Shown here in pieces: positions 34,380 through 44,812 of a stretch of DNA of 64,000 nt. The notes under the pieces are model-generated. The model had not been told where the DNA came from, did not search any database, and was given only the letters and a program-made list of their open reading frames with translations. Origin of the DNA: Rhizodiscina lignyota (taxonomy: Eukaryota; Ascomycota; Dothideomycetes; Aulographales; Rhizodiscinaceae). The position numbers were made by a program, and so were the translations under genes. The DNA lies in NCBI GenBank assembly GCA_010015805.1, contig ML978121.1:3658001-3722000 (forward strand), in the 5' to 3' direction. The first letter of the stretch is position 1. Every line of letters begins with the position of its first letter.

Positions 34380-35058
34380 TTCCGACTTTGACAGTGAGAG
34401 CATTCCGAGAGCCCGGAATGGCAGGAGGACATCTTCCGGAGGCGGAGAATGGTCTTTACATCTTTCAGTTCCTTTTTTGATACTCAATGTCGCACAGCTG
34501 TTGTTCCGATACCCGGCTCCATAGCACAGCTAAGTAGAAGCTGATTTTTCGCTCAGTCCTTGGCTGGCTGGGTTCAACTGCAGCAGCTTGCAAATAGGCG
34601 TTGAATTCACTGATTTATGTCGAATGTGCTCTGAGGAGCTTCCTTATTCAGCATGGATGATCATGTTGCAGTTCTAGGTATATCTTCGCAACATCCATCG
34701 CAAAGTATCGGAATCTAACCTGACTAGGAAGTAGGCCGTTCAGGGGATCCAAGCATGCTCTGGGAGTGCTTTCAAATCCAAACCACAGAGGCATAGTTGG
34801 TATTTTGCTGATTGAGCTCTACATCGTTCTTTCGGTCGCCTGAGTGGCTGCGTTTAAGAATGTGGAATCGCCCAAGCGATAGCGGACACGACTTCATCGC
34901 TAATTTCACCATATGAAGGAGTTAGTTTCTCGTGAGCGTGTGAGGCCAGCTTCATAGCATACCCAGCAACATGCGGAAGCTTCTTAGAAGTGCTGAAAGG
35001 AGACTTCATAGAGTGGCTCTGCGGACTGTTCGCTCACCGGAAACTAGCTCGTAGCACC
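34380..35058. other. Convergent 3' region
   Basis: Between the gene at 33664-34379 and the 3' end of the Zn2Cys6 regulator. No coding frame, repeat or RNA recognised. Confidence 0.4.
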
Positions 35059-37121
35059 TCAAAACTCAAACAACCCACCCTGATCAATATTGCTCCACAC
35101 CCCCACACTCTGTGCAGATGTCTCAACGCCGTCTGCCGCCGTCAGCATATCCGGTGACAAGTCCGAAAAGCTAGCATCGAACGACACACCGTTCAGCACG
35201 TCCTGAGTCCACATGTGCTGCCACAGGGTGCTCAGGTACACGCGCATGTGCCGCTTCTTCGTCGCGCTGCTCTCCAGTGGCGAGATCATCGTATTGCGCA
35301 TCTTGTCGTAGAGCCGCTGGCATACGCGATGAGGGTCGAGGTACCCACTACCGTCACGGGTGACGGATTGGTCGGCCCCGCTCTCTGTGGGCGATTTGCT
35401 GTGCGCAGGGTTAGGCGACGTAGAGGTGGAGGTGTCGCCATCGTTATCGTTGTCGGCCAGCGCTTGTGAGAGCTGAGAATTGGTACCGTAGGCGAATTGG
35501 TAGAGCTTGAAGAGCATCTCGAGAGATTCGGTCCAGGCGTGTGCGCACTTCCAGCTGTGGCGCCAGGATTTGATGATGTTGAGAGAGAGACGGGCGGATT
35601 CGATGCTGTAGTTCGCCATCGGGTCGTTCGGATCTGGATTCGTGTATTGTTTCCATAGATGCACGCTTGCAGCGGTCATGAGAGCGCTGCCGGTGTATGC
35701 GGACCGCAGCATCGCGCGGTCGCACTCAGATCCTGATTCTAGGTATGCGGCAATGCTGCTGATGGCTTCAGCGTTATGGAGACATACGGATATAATGTGC
35801 TCGTCGCGGTGGTCTAGAGACAGGCCTGCGTAGTCGTACTGAGTGTCGCTGGTCCCCAGATCGCCCATTAAGGCGGGAGCGTCGAGTTGTGGCAGGTATT
35901 CTTGGTGAGCGACACATAGTGTGTGGTGGATGACCATGTGCATCGTGACGAAGAGCTTGCCCTGACCCAGACTCTGATGCCGTCTGTAATTCTGATGCGA
36001 CCACTGCATTCGCTCTGGAAGTGCCCTTTGCCACTTCTGCATTTGAGTTGACCGCTGAAAGAACCAGCCTTCCGGATCTGTTGGGGCATGTTTTGCTCGT
36101 CTGCGGCCTCCGTTGACAAATAATTCGGTCATGCTGCCCCAGATTTTGACACTCTGAGCGAAGCATGCGAGGAGCTCCAGCTGCGTTGGTTCTGACACGT
36201 CGATGTCGTGAGTCGTAGGGCCTCGGAAGTCTTCCTCGAAAATAAAAGCATTCTCGGGACAAGGCAACTGGATGTTGACAGAGACTATTCTCATCGTCAT
36301 CGGTCGAGCGGTACAGAAAGATACGAGTCTGTCCATCAAGAGACATGCCCAGTGAGTTCGCCGTCGGATCTCTTTCTCTCTTGGTAAATGACGCTGGTTG
36401 TATTCTTTACCCAGTCGCATTGCCTGGGACATGCGGATGCCGATTCCAGCATACATCCATGCCCTTGGTCCGGTGGAGGCCAGTAACTCCCGCAAAGCAA
36501 GGATGAGGTTAGCCTGGACATTGTCCACGGTTGGAATGTCAAAGGCCGCTTGTGAGTAACATCTTGCTTTTTGGAAATAGTGATCGGACAACTGCAGGCC
36601 GGCATCGAAGCCGTATTTCGAGGATGCCTCAGCATCTGACATGGAAAGAGCGCTCAAGGAGATGATTGCATGAAGTAAAAATGGGGGTATCTTGTACGTC
36701 TGTGCCTCGAATGAAGGCCTGTGGATGAAAGAACAAAACTCGACGTCATGATGCGCACGAAAGAAAATATCACACATATGGCGAATCAGTTCCGCTGATG
36801 GCTCGTCCACCTTCACCGGGAACGTTCCCTGGCTGGGAGCTGCACCTGGTGATGAAGTTGGAGTGGGTTTTTCGTCGAGGAGGGCAAAGTACCCCCCAGC
36901 AATTGGCGTTATTGGCCATTTGCACTGCTCTCTTCGCCTCGCACATGTTCTGCAGGTCGGACGCTCTCCTGGACATTTCGTCTTTCGTCGCCGACTGGCC
37001 AATGTTAGTGGCTATCTCGAAAACACCAAAAATGTCGGTGGCTGGCAGGGGGTCTTTACCAATTTTGACATGCCTGCAATGTCCTCGCACCACCTTTCTC
37101 GAGCTTGATTATTGAGTTCAT
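35059..37121 (-). CDS. Zn2Cys6 fungal-specific transcription factor
   Basis: Two exons, 37121-37060 and 36994-35059; 65-bp intron (GTAAAG...CACTAACATTGGCCAG) lying inside the zinc cluster. Splicing gives the full binuclear cluster C18-x2-C21-x6-C28-x6-C35-x2-C38-x6-C45 (ACQNCRRRKTKC, then CRTCARRREQC). Without exon 1 the first two cysteines are lost, which fixes the start at 37121. The protein has 665 residues. The middle-homology region of the fungal_trans family (PF04082-like) starts near residue 90 (ELIRHMCDIFFRAHHDVEFCSFIHRPSF) and includes RTHWACLLMDR. A Ser/Thr/Pro-rich linker precedes a C-terminal acidic/hydrophobic end (SNIDQGGLFEF). Divergent from the alpha/beta hydrolase at 37750; local regulation of that gene is plausible. 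Confidence 0.92.
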
Positions 37122-37749
37122 TTCCCGACAATAGGTAATGCGCATTCACCTCCCGTCCTCCATCTGCTCTCGTGGCTTCGGCTGGGCCGATATAAATCTC
37201 GGCCTGGCGACGGCAGCTAACGACAGGGGGCAATCTCACAGTCAGCTTTCCAAGAGCTGCTAAAACCGCGTTTGGTCTTGGGTCTTTCTTGGCCGTTCCT
37301 ATTTCCTGTATAAATTAGTCTGTGCTGCTTGCTCGGGCAACCACCTTCTTCCCGGTCATCGGCTTCGCTGAACACCGCTCTCCGCCGTGCGCTGGCCCCG
37401 ATCATCACCCTGCAACATAGAGGATCGCAGGAAGTCTCCATTTTCTTTATCCCGACACTCTCGGTTCGGCCTCCGGAAGCGGCAGGTGCGGCTGCATCGC
37501 GGCCGCCAACGAAGGGTGCTAATAGGAGCTGTACGTAAGCATTCTTGGGCGTTCCAGCCAATGGTTGGCCTGTCGCATGTCCCTGGCTTGATACAGGCCG
37601 TCTACCCGCGGCAATGCCAAATCGCCGATATTCGCGAGAGGCTCGAAATCTTACAATGATATGAATATCAAATTCATCAGTTTGTTTTTCGTCGAGGATC
37701 TGATATACCCTGGACTTTACTCTCTTCGTTTTAACACTCTGTTTTTAGC
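37122..37749. promoter_or_regulatory. Divergent promoter between Zn2Cys6 regulator and hydrolase
   Basis: 628 bp between opposite start codons. Zn2Cys6 factors usually bind CGG half-sites; several CGG/CCG triplets occur (37190-37215, 37340-37385, 37465-37505), but no clear paired palindrome was identified. Confidence 0.4.
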
Positions 37750-38897
37750 ATGTCAGCTCCAGCGACGGGCGAGACGCTCGCTAGTCCTTTGCACCCTGAT
37801 ATCCAGAAGCGCTTGGACCCAGATTTCGTTGTCTACTACAACGAGAAAATTGCCCATAAAACACCGACGCACAGGATCCCACTGTCAGAGATTCGCGCCA
37901 ATCCAGCAAAGTATGCCGGCCCATGGTGTGTAGATCTGAGCGGTGCTCCTGGAGTGAAGAACTTCACTGTTACGTCGAAAGATGGCCATCAGGTCAAGAT
38001 ACGAAGCTATTCGCCCGTGGATGAGAAATTTGGCAAAGGACCATGGCCAATTCATATTAACTTTCACGGTACTCCAATCTCGCATCTCATGGCTTTGAGA
38101 TAGAGCTTACGAAGGACAGGTGGTGGTTTCGTCTTCGGTGATCTAACTGCCGACGCTGCATTCTGCGAGAGACTACAACAACGCCTGCCCATTATTACCT
38201 TGGACGTTGAATACCGACTCTGTCCGGGTAAGAATATTGATTCCATGGTCGAGACAAGAATTGTTGATTGTTGAATGTCACAGAAAATCGCTTCGACCAT
38301 GCCATCGAAGATGGCTGGGCAGCACTTGAATGGGTTCATAAAAATGCTTCAGAGATCAATGGAGATGGATCTTCGATTTCACTCAGCGGCATTTCTGCAG
38401 GGGGTCATCTCGCGGCAGTAACTCAACAGCTTGCTCGTGATGCTGGCATTCCATTAAAGCTGGCCATTCTAACAGTGCCGTGCACCGACTACACGACTTA
38501 CTGGCCAACTCCCGAAGGATATAACCTCTTCCCATCCGTTGAGGCAATGAAGAATACCGCAATGCTCGATCATACGCGTTTGACATTCTTCCATGAACAA
38601 GTCAATAACGAGAGGGACCGTGACCATCTTGAGAAGAATGTTCCTCAATGGTGGAAGACGCCACTGCACAATACAAACTTTAAGGACCTCTGTACTACGT
38701 TCATTGCAACTGCAGAATGCGATCCGCTTTGCGATGAAGGGGAGGCATACGGAGTCAAGGTTGTCCAAGCGGGTGGCATGGCTATTTTCCGAAGATACCT
38801 TGGAATGCCTCATCCTTTTACACATATGCCGCTCAAAGGAGCGCATCAGTACGACGAGGACGTTATTGGTACATTGAGACTGGCTCACGGTATTTAG
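37750..38897 (+). CDS. Alpha/beta hydrolase, hormone-sensitive-lipase type
   Basis: Three exons: 37750-38068, 38120-38227 and 38284-38897; introns of 51 and 56 bp; 346 residues. Both splices recreate family motifs: the first gives the oxyanion-hole HGGGFVFGD, the second YRLCPENRF. The nucleophile Ser180 lies in GISAGG. A likely Asp is in ECDPLCDEG and a likely His in GMPHPFTHM, completing the triad. Proteins of this class hydrolyse short-chain esters, lactones or carbamates; the substrate is unknown. No signal peptide, so probably cytosolic. Shares a 628-bp intergenic region with the Zn2Cys6 regulator. Confidence 0.9.
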
Positions 38898-39296
38898 ACA
38901 ATGAGACGGAGCAGTCATAAGAGTCAGATTAGAATAATACAGAATTCCAATTCACAATTACCGAATACCATGCACCATGCATTATGACATGTGCCTGCAG
39001 CTCCAGCAATATCTGCCTACTTTGCGGAGAGCATGCTCCCAAAACGGACTAGCAAAACCTGGGGTAACAAGGATTGCCCGCAAGCGTCGCGTCTGGCCAA
39101 CTCTCCTCCTGGACGACCCTGATTATGCTTCTGCGCCTCGCATATGGTCTCGTGAGAGGCCCGCTCGTTATGTCAGACTGCATCACCTGCCAATAGCCAC
39201 TTATATATCTCCTCTCTGCTGTCCCCCATTCGATCCTTTCATTAACGCCCGTCGGACGCCCCGACCACCGAACACGTTTCATCATCCGCTTCCAAG
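38898..39296. other. Intergenic region before EOS1
   Basis: 3' flank of the hydrolase and presumed EOS1 promoter. A short frame (38977-39300) has no domain. Confidence 0.35.
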
Positions 39297-40316
39297 ATGA
39301 TGGGCGCACTGTCGTAGTTGAATATTCACTCGACAGCGCCAGAAATGCTTTGCGGCAGCAATATGCCGTAGCAATCATCGAAGCTGTCAAATCCACTTCA
39401 CGTTCTCAATGCGTCTGATGATGCGCCGCCGTTCCCCCCGCCATCGTACAGCGACTGCGCCGGCGACGGCCCGAATATCGATGTCGAATCAAGTATTGGC
39501 GACCTCCAAAGAATCCGAACCGACTCTACGGCACCGCCTGATGCCACATCTGCGCTAGAACCTCGCGTTGCAGTCCTCTTAGGTGTCGACAGGACCTGGT
39601 ATGTTCCGTTGCTGTTTGCTCGCGCCGTGTCGACAGCTCCTGCTGTGTACTGGGCTGCGAGATGTGCGTGGACGCTACTTTGGGTATTCATCGATGACCT
39701 CTATGATGTTGGATCATCGAGCAATTGGGATTTTGATCATACTAAAATGGTCACTGAGGTTTTCCTTGCCTTCCTTTGGGTACGTGGCATTATCAAAGAG
39801 TTGCACGGCGTCTCTACTGACAGCAACGAACAGAGCGCATCAGCTGCGTACTTGTCTTATTTTTTCGCCGATTGTTTGATGTCCCGATGGTATGTATCTC
39901 ACCCTCACTTTCTGAATGATTTAAATACTCATTCGGTCTTTTAGGCTTCTCAATTATACCCCCTCCGCAACTCTCGTCCGCTTGCTCGCCATTAATGCTA
40001 TTAATGCATACGCGGTTTCCTGGGTCATTTACTTATGTGGTGCAACGATGAACTCTTGCCTGCTTCTACCTGCCTGGATCTTGATTGCAAGTGTAAGTTT
40101 TGGCCATATTGACTACGTTTACATTGCAATCAGCTTGCACACGCGCAGATCGGACTAAGCTGACATATCAAGCAGACTTTAACGATTCTATACCATCTCA
40201 CTAACCGCAGCACGAACATCAAACGAGAAACGTCTGCTGCAATCGTGGTCTTTTGGTTTTCCAGTTTCGTGAGCATGTGCGCGCTCATTATTTTAATCCA
40301 CATAGGCCATGAATGA
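39297..40316 (+). CDS. EOS1: EOS1-like N-glycosylation membrane protein
   Basis: The conserved core is clear: LLGVDRTWYVPLLFARAVS from about 39570, then TEVFLAFLWV, AYLSYFFADCLMSRWLLNYTPSATLVRLLAINAINAY and the C-terminal SAAIVVFWFSSFVSMCALI helix, the pattern of fungal EOS1. Secure introns are 39890-39944 (55 bp) and 40093-40175 (83 bp, CTAAGCTGAC branch). Stop at 40314-40316. At least four hydrophobic helices; yeast Eos1 is an ER protein needed for N-glycosylation and oxidative-stress tolerance. The 5' end is uncertain: the frame is open from 39372 without ATG. One solution is ATG 39297 joined by a 138-bp intron (39314-39451), giving MMGALSDCAGDG. Confidence 0.8.
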
Positions 40317-40392
40317 GCCGGAATGAGATAAAGGGACACTGGATAATATTTTAGGATCTTTACACCTGATTTAATTCTCTACCTTCTAGTGG

Positions 40393-40851
40393 TTACGCCT
40401 TCAAACCTGGCATCGTTCCCTCAATGAGCTCATATTTACTGTTTAACTGTGCCACACCTTCTACTTTCGGCATCCAAACCGGCCGCCTCTCAACATACAC
40501 CTCGAGCATTGGCCTCCCCTCCTCGCTCGAAATCACAGTTCCGTCCGGATCGTCCAGCACAACTGCCCTGATCCCAACCATCCCATTCATTTGAGGTGCT
40601 CCCCCACTGCGGTACAGCGACGTTCCGCAGTTGCCGCAGAAGAACGTTGTGATTTCCCGGTCATGGTCGGACTGCATCGCGTAGCTCTTTGGCGTTCCAG
40701 AATCGATATGGAAATTTTGCTCCTGGACGCCGTAGACGAGTCCGATTCCAGCGTGCTTCCTGCAGTCGAGGCAGTGGCAGATGGATTTGAAGACGGTCTC
40801 GCCGGTGTATGAGATGCGAGTTTCTTTGCAGAGGCAGGATCCTGTTGGCAT
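40393..40851 (-). CDS. GFA-type (CENP-V) zinc enzyme
   Basis: A single exon of 152 residues. The zinc ligands of the glutathione-dependent formaldehyde-activating (GFA/CENP-V) fold are all present: C6 and C8 (GSCLCKE), C25, C27 and C30 (ICHCLDC), C72 and C75 (FCGNCGTSLY). The C-terminal RRPVWMPKVEGV fits the many small fungal GFA-family proteins. The prototype binds S-hydroxymethyl-glutathione; the real substrate of fungal members is mostly unknown. It converges with EOS1 with only 76 bp between stops. Confidence 0.9.
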   Translation of the reverse strand: MPTGSCLCKETRISYTGETVFKSICHCLDCRKHAGIGLVYGVQEQNFHIDSGTPKSYAMQSDHDREITTFFCGNCGTSLYRSGGAPQMNGMVGIRAVVLDDPDGTVISSEEGRPMLEVYVERRPVWMPKVEGVAQLNSKYELIEGTMPGLKA

Positions 40852-41452
40852 TTTGGGTGTTTATCGTAACTCGCAGCTTGAGGATTTCGGATCGATTCAG
40901 AGAAGCTGAGACGTAGTACTTGAATCTCGAACGGACAGGAGTTGCGCTTCTGTCTTAATCTAAAAGTTTTCCGCGACGAGAATATCTTACGAATCAAGTC
41001 GCTGGTTGCAAAATCCTGTCACAAAGAGACGCCCTAGAAAGCTGGAGATTTATATTTCTTAACCCTTTTTCTTGGAAGTCGAATGTCGCCGACTCGGGCT
41101 AACCCGATGGCCTGTCTTACATGCTGCATCTGAAACACGAGCGCTTCGTTCAACTGTTTCTGGGTAAATACGAACTGATAATTAGGCGGATGCGGTGTCC
41201 AAGCGTCCCGAATTAGAAGCTAGACGAACCTAAACGAACCCATATACGAAGTACTATTACGGGCGTACAGCAGCTTGTATCTTACGTATATCGTCCGCTG
41301 GTGTCCGTTACACAATGCCCCACTTGGGGGGAGCACCTCTATCTATAGTCAATGCAAATGGGTTAATCCAATACATAAAATTGAAGTTTCTTCCTACCAC
41401 CATGTATCAATCACTGTGGCACAGAACGTAGTTCGCAGTGAGAGGATTGGTC
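40852..41452. other. Intergenic region between two minus-strand genes
   Basis: Promoter of the GFA gene on the left and 3' flank of ELP6 on the right. No feature recognised. Confidence 0.4.
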
Positions 41453-42823
41453 TCATCCCACTCCTCCAGCACCCCTTTCAAAGACCTTCACACTCCCATC
41501 AGCCTTGACACAATACAGCATCTCCTTCTCTTGTCCCTCCACTCCTTCATTACTTGCCACCTCCTCGTCACCAGAATCCCATGCTCCTCCTGGACTGACT
41601 CTCAGGACCCCGCTGACGTCGCTTGCCCATCCGCTTTCTAATCGTCGCAATTGGAAAACAACGCGTGCACGATGCGCAAGCGACATCAAGAAGGCTGAAT
41701 GATGCGACTCTAAAGGTGAGAATGCCCGTATTGCAGCTTCTTCGCGGTCAAGCTCAGCGGTTGCTGCGGCTGTGAGATGTGGATCTGCGCCGACGCCGAC
41801 CACAGTTGCTTGAACGTATTGCAGTTGTGATAGAGCAGTTATCGTTGACAAAAGAGCAGGAAAACATTTTGATGGGTCCTGTGTCGTTGAGAGGAGTAAA
41901 TCGGGCTGATCGAGGATGAGAAGAACACGTGGTTCCTTAGAGTCTTCAGAAGAGGCTTGCGTAGCAGTGACAAATTCTTTAGCTCTCAGAGTCGTATTCT
42001 CCAGTGATATGAGAGAATCTGAAGACAGAACGTAACGGCCGTTCTCTGCGGGTAGTTTGACAGGACGACGTATGCTAGCACTGCGGCTATCCTGCTTCAG
42101 TTCTGGAGGGCCCGGAGAGAGATTTCCTTGCTTCCGGGGGGCTGGGTCGATCGGACTCATGTTCAGCACTGTAGGTGTTGTACCTGGTGACCGTATGCTT
42201 TGAGGACTTTGCTTAATCGGGATTTCTCCAGAACTGTACTCTTCTTTGGTGGGCACTCTGTGATTGGAAGAGTCGAGCAAACCAGTCAGCCCGTCTACAA
42301 AAGCAAACCGGTGTTGCTGAGCCAGCTTTGCAATATCAAGACCCTAGAGCATAATGAGAAACCGTACTCTGAAGTAAAAGAGAAACTTGAATTTGCAATA
42401 TACCGAATCCGACATAAAACGGCGGTCCCATCCCTCCGACTTTGGGGAACTTACTGAAGTCCTTCGTATTTCCGTTCTCCAACTATCCCAGTTGCTCATC
42501 CAACTGACGAGAACGACTCGTGTGTCCTCGCCTGCTCCGGCTTCCGTCTCTTCTCCATGGCGCGACGGTCCAGCAAGGGCAGCGATGAGATATCGCTCTA
42601 GCACCCAATTCGCAGATGCGCCAAGGACACTCGTAACTAAGGAGAGAGAGACTTCCGGAGGCAGCCGTAGGTACTGCGTAAGGAGTGGCGGAAGAGCCTT
42701 TTCTGCACTCATTCGTGGAGATTTCACATTCAAGTTCTGACTGCCGGACATGGGATGACCTCCAAGATAATCTTTAAGCCCCATAACTGAATCTGTACTA
42801 GCACCGGGTAGATCCTTATGCAT
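41453..42823 (-). CDS. ELP6: Elongator complex subunit 6
   Basis: Two exons, 42823-42404 and 42343-41453; 60-bp intron (GTATAT...GCTCTAG) joining SDS to GLDIAKLAQQHRFAFVDGL, the conserved RecA-fold core of ELP6. The protein has 436 residues. ELP6 forms the Elp4-5-6 ring of Elongator, which helps modify wobble uridines of tRNA (mcm5U and ncm5U). N-terminal LPPEVSLSLVTSVLGASANWVLERYL and VVLVSWMSNWDSWRTE match the family. A Ser/Pro-rich insert lies at about 175-235. The C-terminal half has VLLILDQPDLLLS and ends with a short charged tail. The start could also be the internal ATG of MSAEKALPPLL. Head-to-head with RMT2. Confidence 0.88.
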
Positions 42824-42927
42824 TATCTTATCATAGATCCAACTCGAATTTTTTGGTGGAGGAGAATATCGCTTTCTCTGTTCCCAAAGCTCTAAATTAT
42901 CATCTTTAGAAACTCTAGCGCGTCACA
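42824..42927. promoter_or_regulatory. 104-bp bidirectional promoter ELP6/RMT2
   Basis: Only 104 bp separate the two opposite start codons, so both genes must share or overlap their promoters. CT-rich on the plus strand near 42868-42885. Confidence 0.6.
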
Positions 42928-44151
42928 ATGGAACCGCAAGAAGCAACCGAAGAAGATATTCTCCTTGCGCAGCGCATAATCTCGGCTGCCTCGCGACACG
43001 ATCTCGCCGCCCTCCAAATCCTCCTCAAAGATGGCTCTGCCAACGTTCAAGACCCCACGACCGGAACAACGCCCCTTCACGCAGCAATAGCAGCTTGCAC
43101 TCCCAATGACGCAGCCGAGACAAATGTCGATGAGGGCAAAGGAAAGGCCAAAGGCTCAGCGCGGACGGAGGAGGGCGCGGTGAAGATTGTGGAAGAGCTG
43201 CTTCAGAATGGCGCTATATGGAACGATTTGAACAAGGACAACGAGACGCCAGGATGCGTTGCTCACCGATTGGGGCTTATGAAGCTATACCAGATAATGG
43301 TTGAGGCGGGCGTGCGCGCTGAGCTTCTCTTCAGCAAAATGGATGAGCTCGACTTGGACGAGACCGACAACGAGCCTGCTATCATACCAAAGAAGAACCC
43401 ACCAATACAGGGCCTGCAGGAGTCGGAGCAGATAATGAGAGATGGTGAAGATGATGATGTGTCACTAGACAATCATGCTTATCTCAAGTCCAAGCTCCGA
43501 TTTCAGCCAGGCATACTGTTGGACGAGTCTCATAATGCTGTCATGATGGACTGGGAGACTGCCATAATGACTCGACATGCAGAGACGCTGCTGCCATCCC
43601 CTGGTTTAAGAGCTATGAATGTGGGACACGGAATGGGTATTGTGGACCGAGCGATTCAAGAGCGAAAGCCTAAAGAGCACCATATTGTCGAGGCGCACCC
43701 GCAGGTGCTGGAGAAGATGAGGAAAGAAGGCTGGATGGACAAGCCAGGCGTTAGAGTATGGGAGGGCAGGTGGCAGGATGTCTTGCCGCGAATGGTAGAA
43801 CAAGGAGTTTTGCTTGATGGAATCTACTATGATACTTTCGCAGAGGACTACAAAGCACTGAGGGAATTCTTCTCGGAGTGGGTCGTGCAGCTGTTGGACC
43901 CATCCGGAGGCGTAGACGAGGAAGGAGGGCTTTTTGGGTGGTACAATGGTTTGGGCGCAGATAGGCAGATTTGCTACGACGTGTACACCAAGGTGGCCGA
44001 GATGGATCTGTATGAGGCGGGTTTCGACACCAAGTGGGAAGACATCGCGGTCCCAGAAAGCTTGCATGGGAGCGAGGCATGGAAAGGAACACGAAGACCG
44101 TATTGGGCTCTGGATGTTTATCGGCTCCCGGTCAATACTTTCATTAAATGA
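42928..44151 (+). CDS. RMT2: Protein arginine N-methyltransferase 2
   Basis: A single exon of 407 residues. Order: N-terminal ankyrin-like region (HDLAALQILLKDG, then TGTTPLHAAIAAC, and VEELLQNGAIWNDLNKDNETP), a linker, then the SAM-dependent methyltransferase domain from about residue 190 with motif I MNVGHGMGIVD at about 229-239, EAHPQVLEKM (acidic SAM ligand) and DGIYYDTFAEDY. The C-terminal FGWYNGLGADRQICYDVY and YWALDVYRLP are conserved in RMT2. Yeast Rmt2 methylates the delta nitrogen of an arginine in ribosomal protein uL11. Neighbouring ELP6 also acts on the translation apparatus. Confidence 0.94.
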   Translation: MEPQEATEEDILLAQRIISAASRHDLAALQILLKDGSANVQDPTTGTTPLHAAIAACTPNDAAETNVDEGKGKAKGSARTEEGAVKIVEELLQNGAIWNDLNKDNETPGCVAHRLGLMKLYQIMVEAGVRAELLFSKMDELDLDETDNEPAIIPKKNPPIQGLQESEQIMRDGEDDDVSLDNHAYLKSKLRFQPGILLDESHNAVMMDWETAIMTRHAETLLPSPGLRAMNVGHGMGIVDRAIQERKPKEHHIVEAHPQVLEKMRKEGWMDKPGVRVWEGRWQDVLPRMVEQGVLLDGIYYDTFAEDYKALREFFSEWVVQLLDPSGGVDEEGGLFGWYNGLGADRQICYDVYTKVAEMDLYEAGFDTKWEDIAVPESLHGSEAWKGTRRPYWALDVYRLPVNTFIK

Positions 44152-44812
44152 GGTCCACTCTGCCCTGCGTCATGTCGAAAGCTATCTGGCCCTGCTGCGA
44201 TCCTTTATCTCCAACAAACCACAACACAACCCAGTGCTTTGGATTCTGCCACGGAGCAGTTTAGATCGCTGATCAGCAATCACCGCCGGATGTCTTGTAG
44301 GAGTTCCAGAGGAGATCTGATAAGGTCGCCGACCTCAAGACAGATGAAGACAATATCTGCTGTGAGCAATTCCTGGCATTCTTGCTGTTACAACCTCGGG
44401 GCGCATTGTGGAGTGGCAGTTTCAGCGAGTGAGAGGAGTCCAGCGCATCATTTCTTAGCTATATTGTCAGGGAGATTAATTAACCATCCGGCTTCCGGTG
44501 TGTCATTGAGATCAGTGGTGGGGAGATTTCACCACTCGATGTAGTCTGCATGGTTTACGTCAAACCAATGCAGCTCTTATTAAAAGTTTTCAAATTCTCT
44601 ACTCATCAGTGTCACGAGCTCTTCTTGATAGATGAGTGTGGAGCTTATCACCAGATAGGTCCAGATAGGTCCAGCTCTTTCGGCAAGAGGATCCGCTCGG
44701 CGTCATAACCTCCGCCCCACTTGGCATATGATATCAGAAGACTAATAGGACGTCAAGCTTTCACATTACAACCTCACTATTATTCAATTATAATCTCATA
44801 GGAAGTCCCAAA
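44152..44812 (+). promoter_or_regulatory. Promoter region of the 2OG oxygenase gene
   Basis: 661 bp between RMT2 and the oxygenase, transcribed in the same direction. The distal part has no recognised feature. The proximal part carries the GATA-type cluster listed separately. Confidence 0.45.
44626..44668 (+). promoter_or_regulatory. Cluster of four WGATAR sites
   Basis: TGATAG at 44626-44631, TTATCA (TGATAA on the other strand) at 44645-44650, and AGATAG at 44653-44658 and 44663-44668; the last two lie in a perfect direct repeat of CCAGATAGGT. All lie 145-187 bp upstream of the oxygenase ATG. In fungi WGATAR is bound by GATA factors for nitrogen (AreA/AreB), iron (SreA) or light (white-collar) control; which one acts here cannot be told. 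Confidence 0.6.

Noticed and set aside
33789-34487. 232-codon minus-strand open frame
   Set aside because: Leu/Arg-rich composition, no domain, and it mirrors the plus-strand coding pattern of the gene at 33664-34379, which has proper splice signals.
39275-39416. Protein-like reading FIIRFQDDGRTVVVEYSLDSA overlapping the EOS1 5' end
   Set aside because: No in-frame ATG upstream and a stop at its end; it cannot be spliced in phase to the EOS1 core with visible signals.
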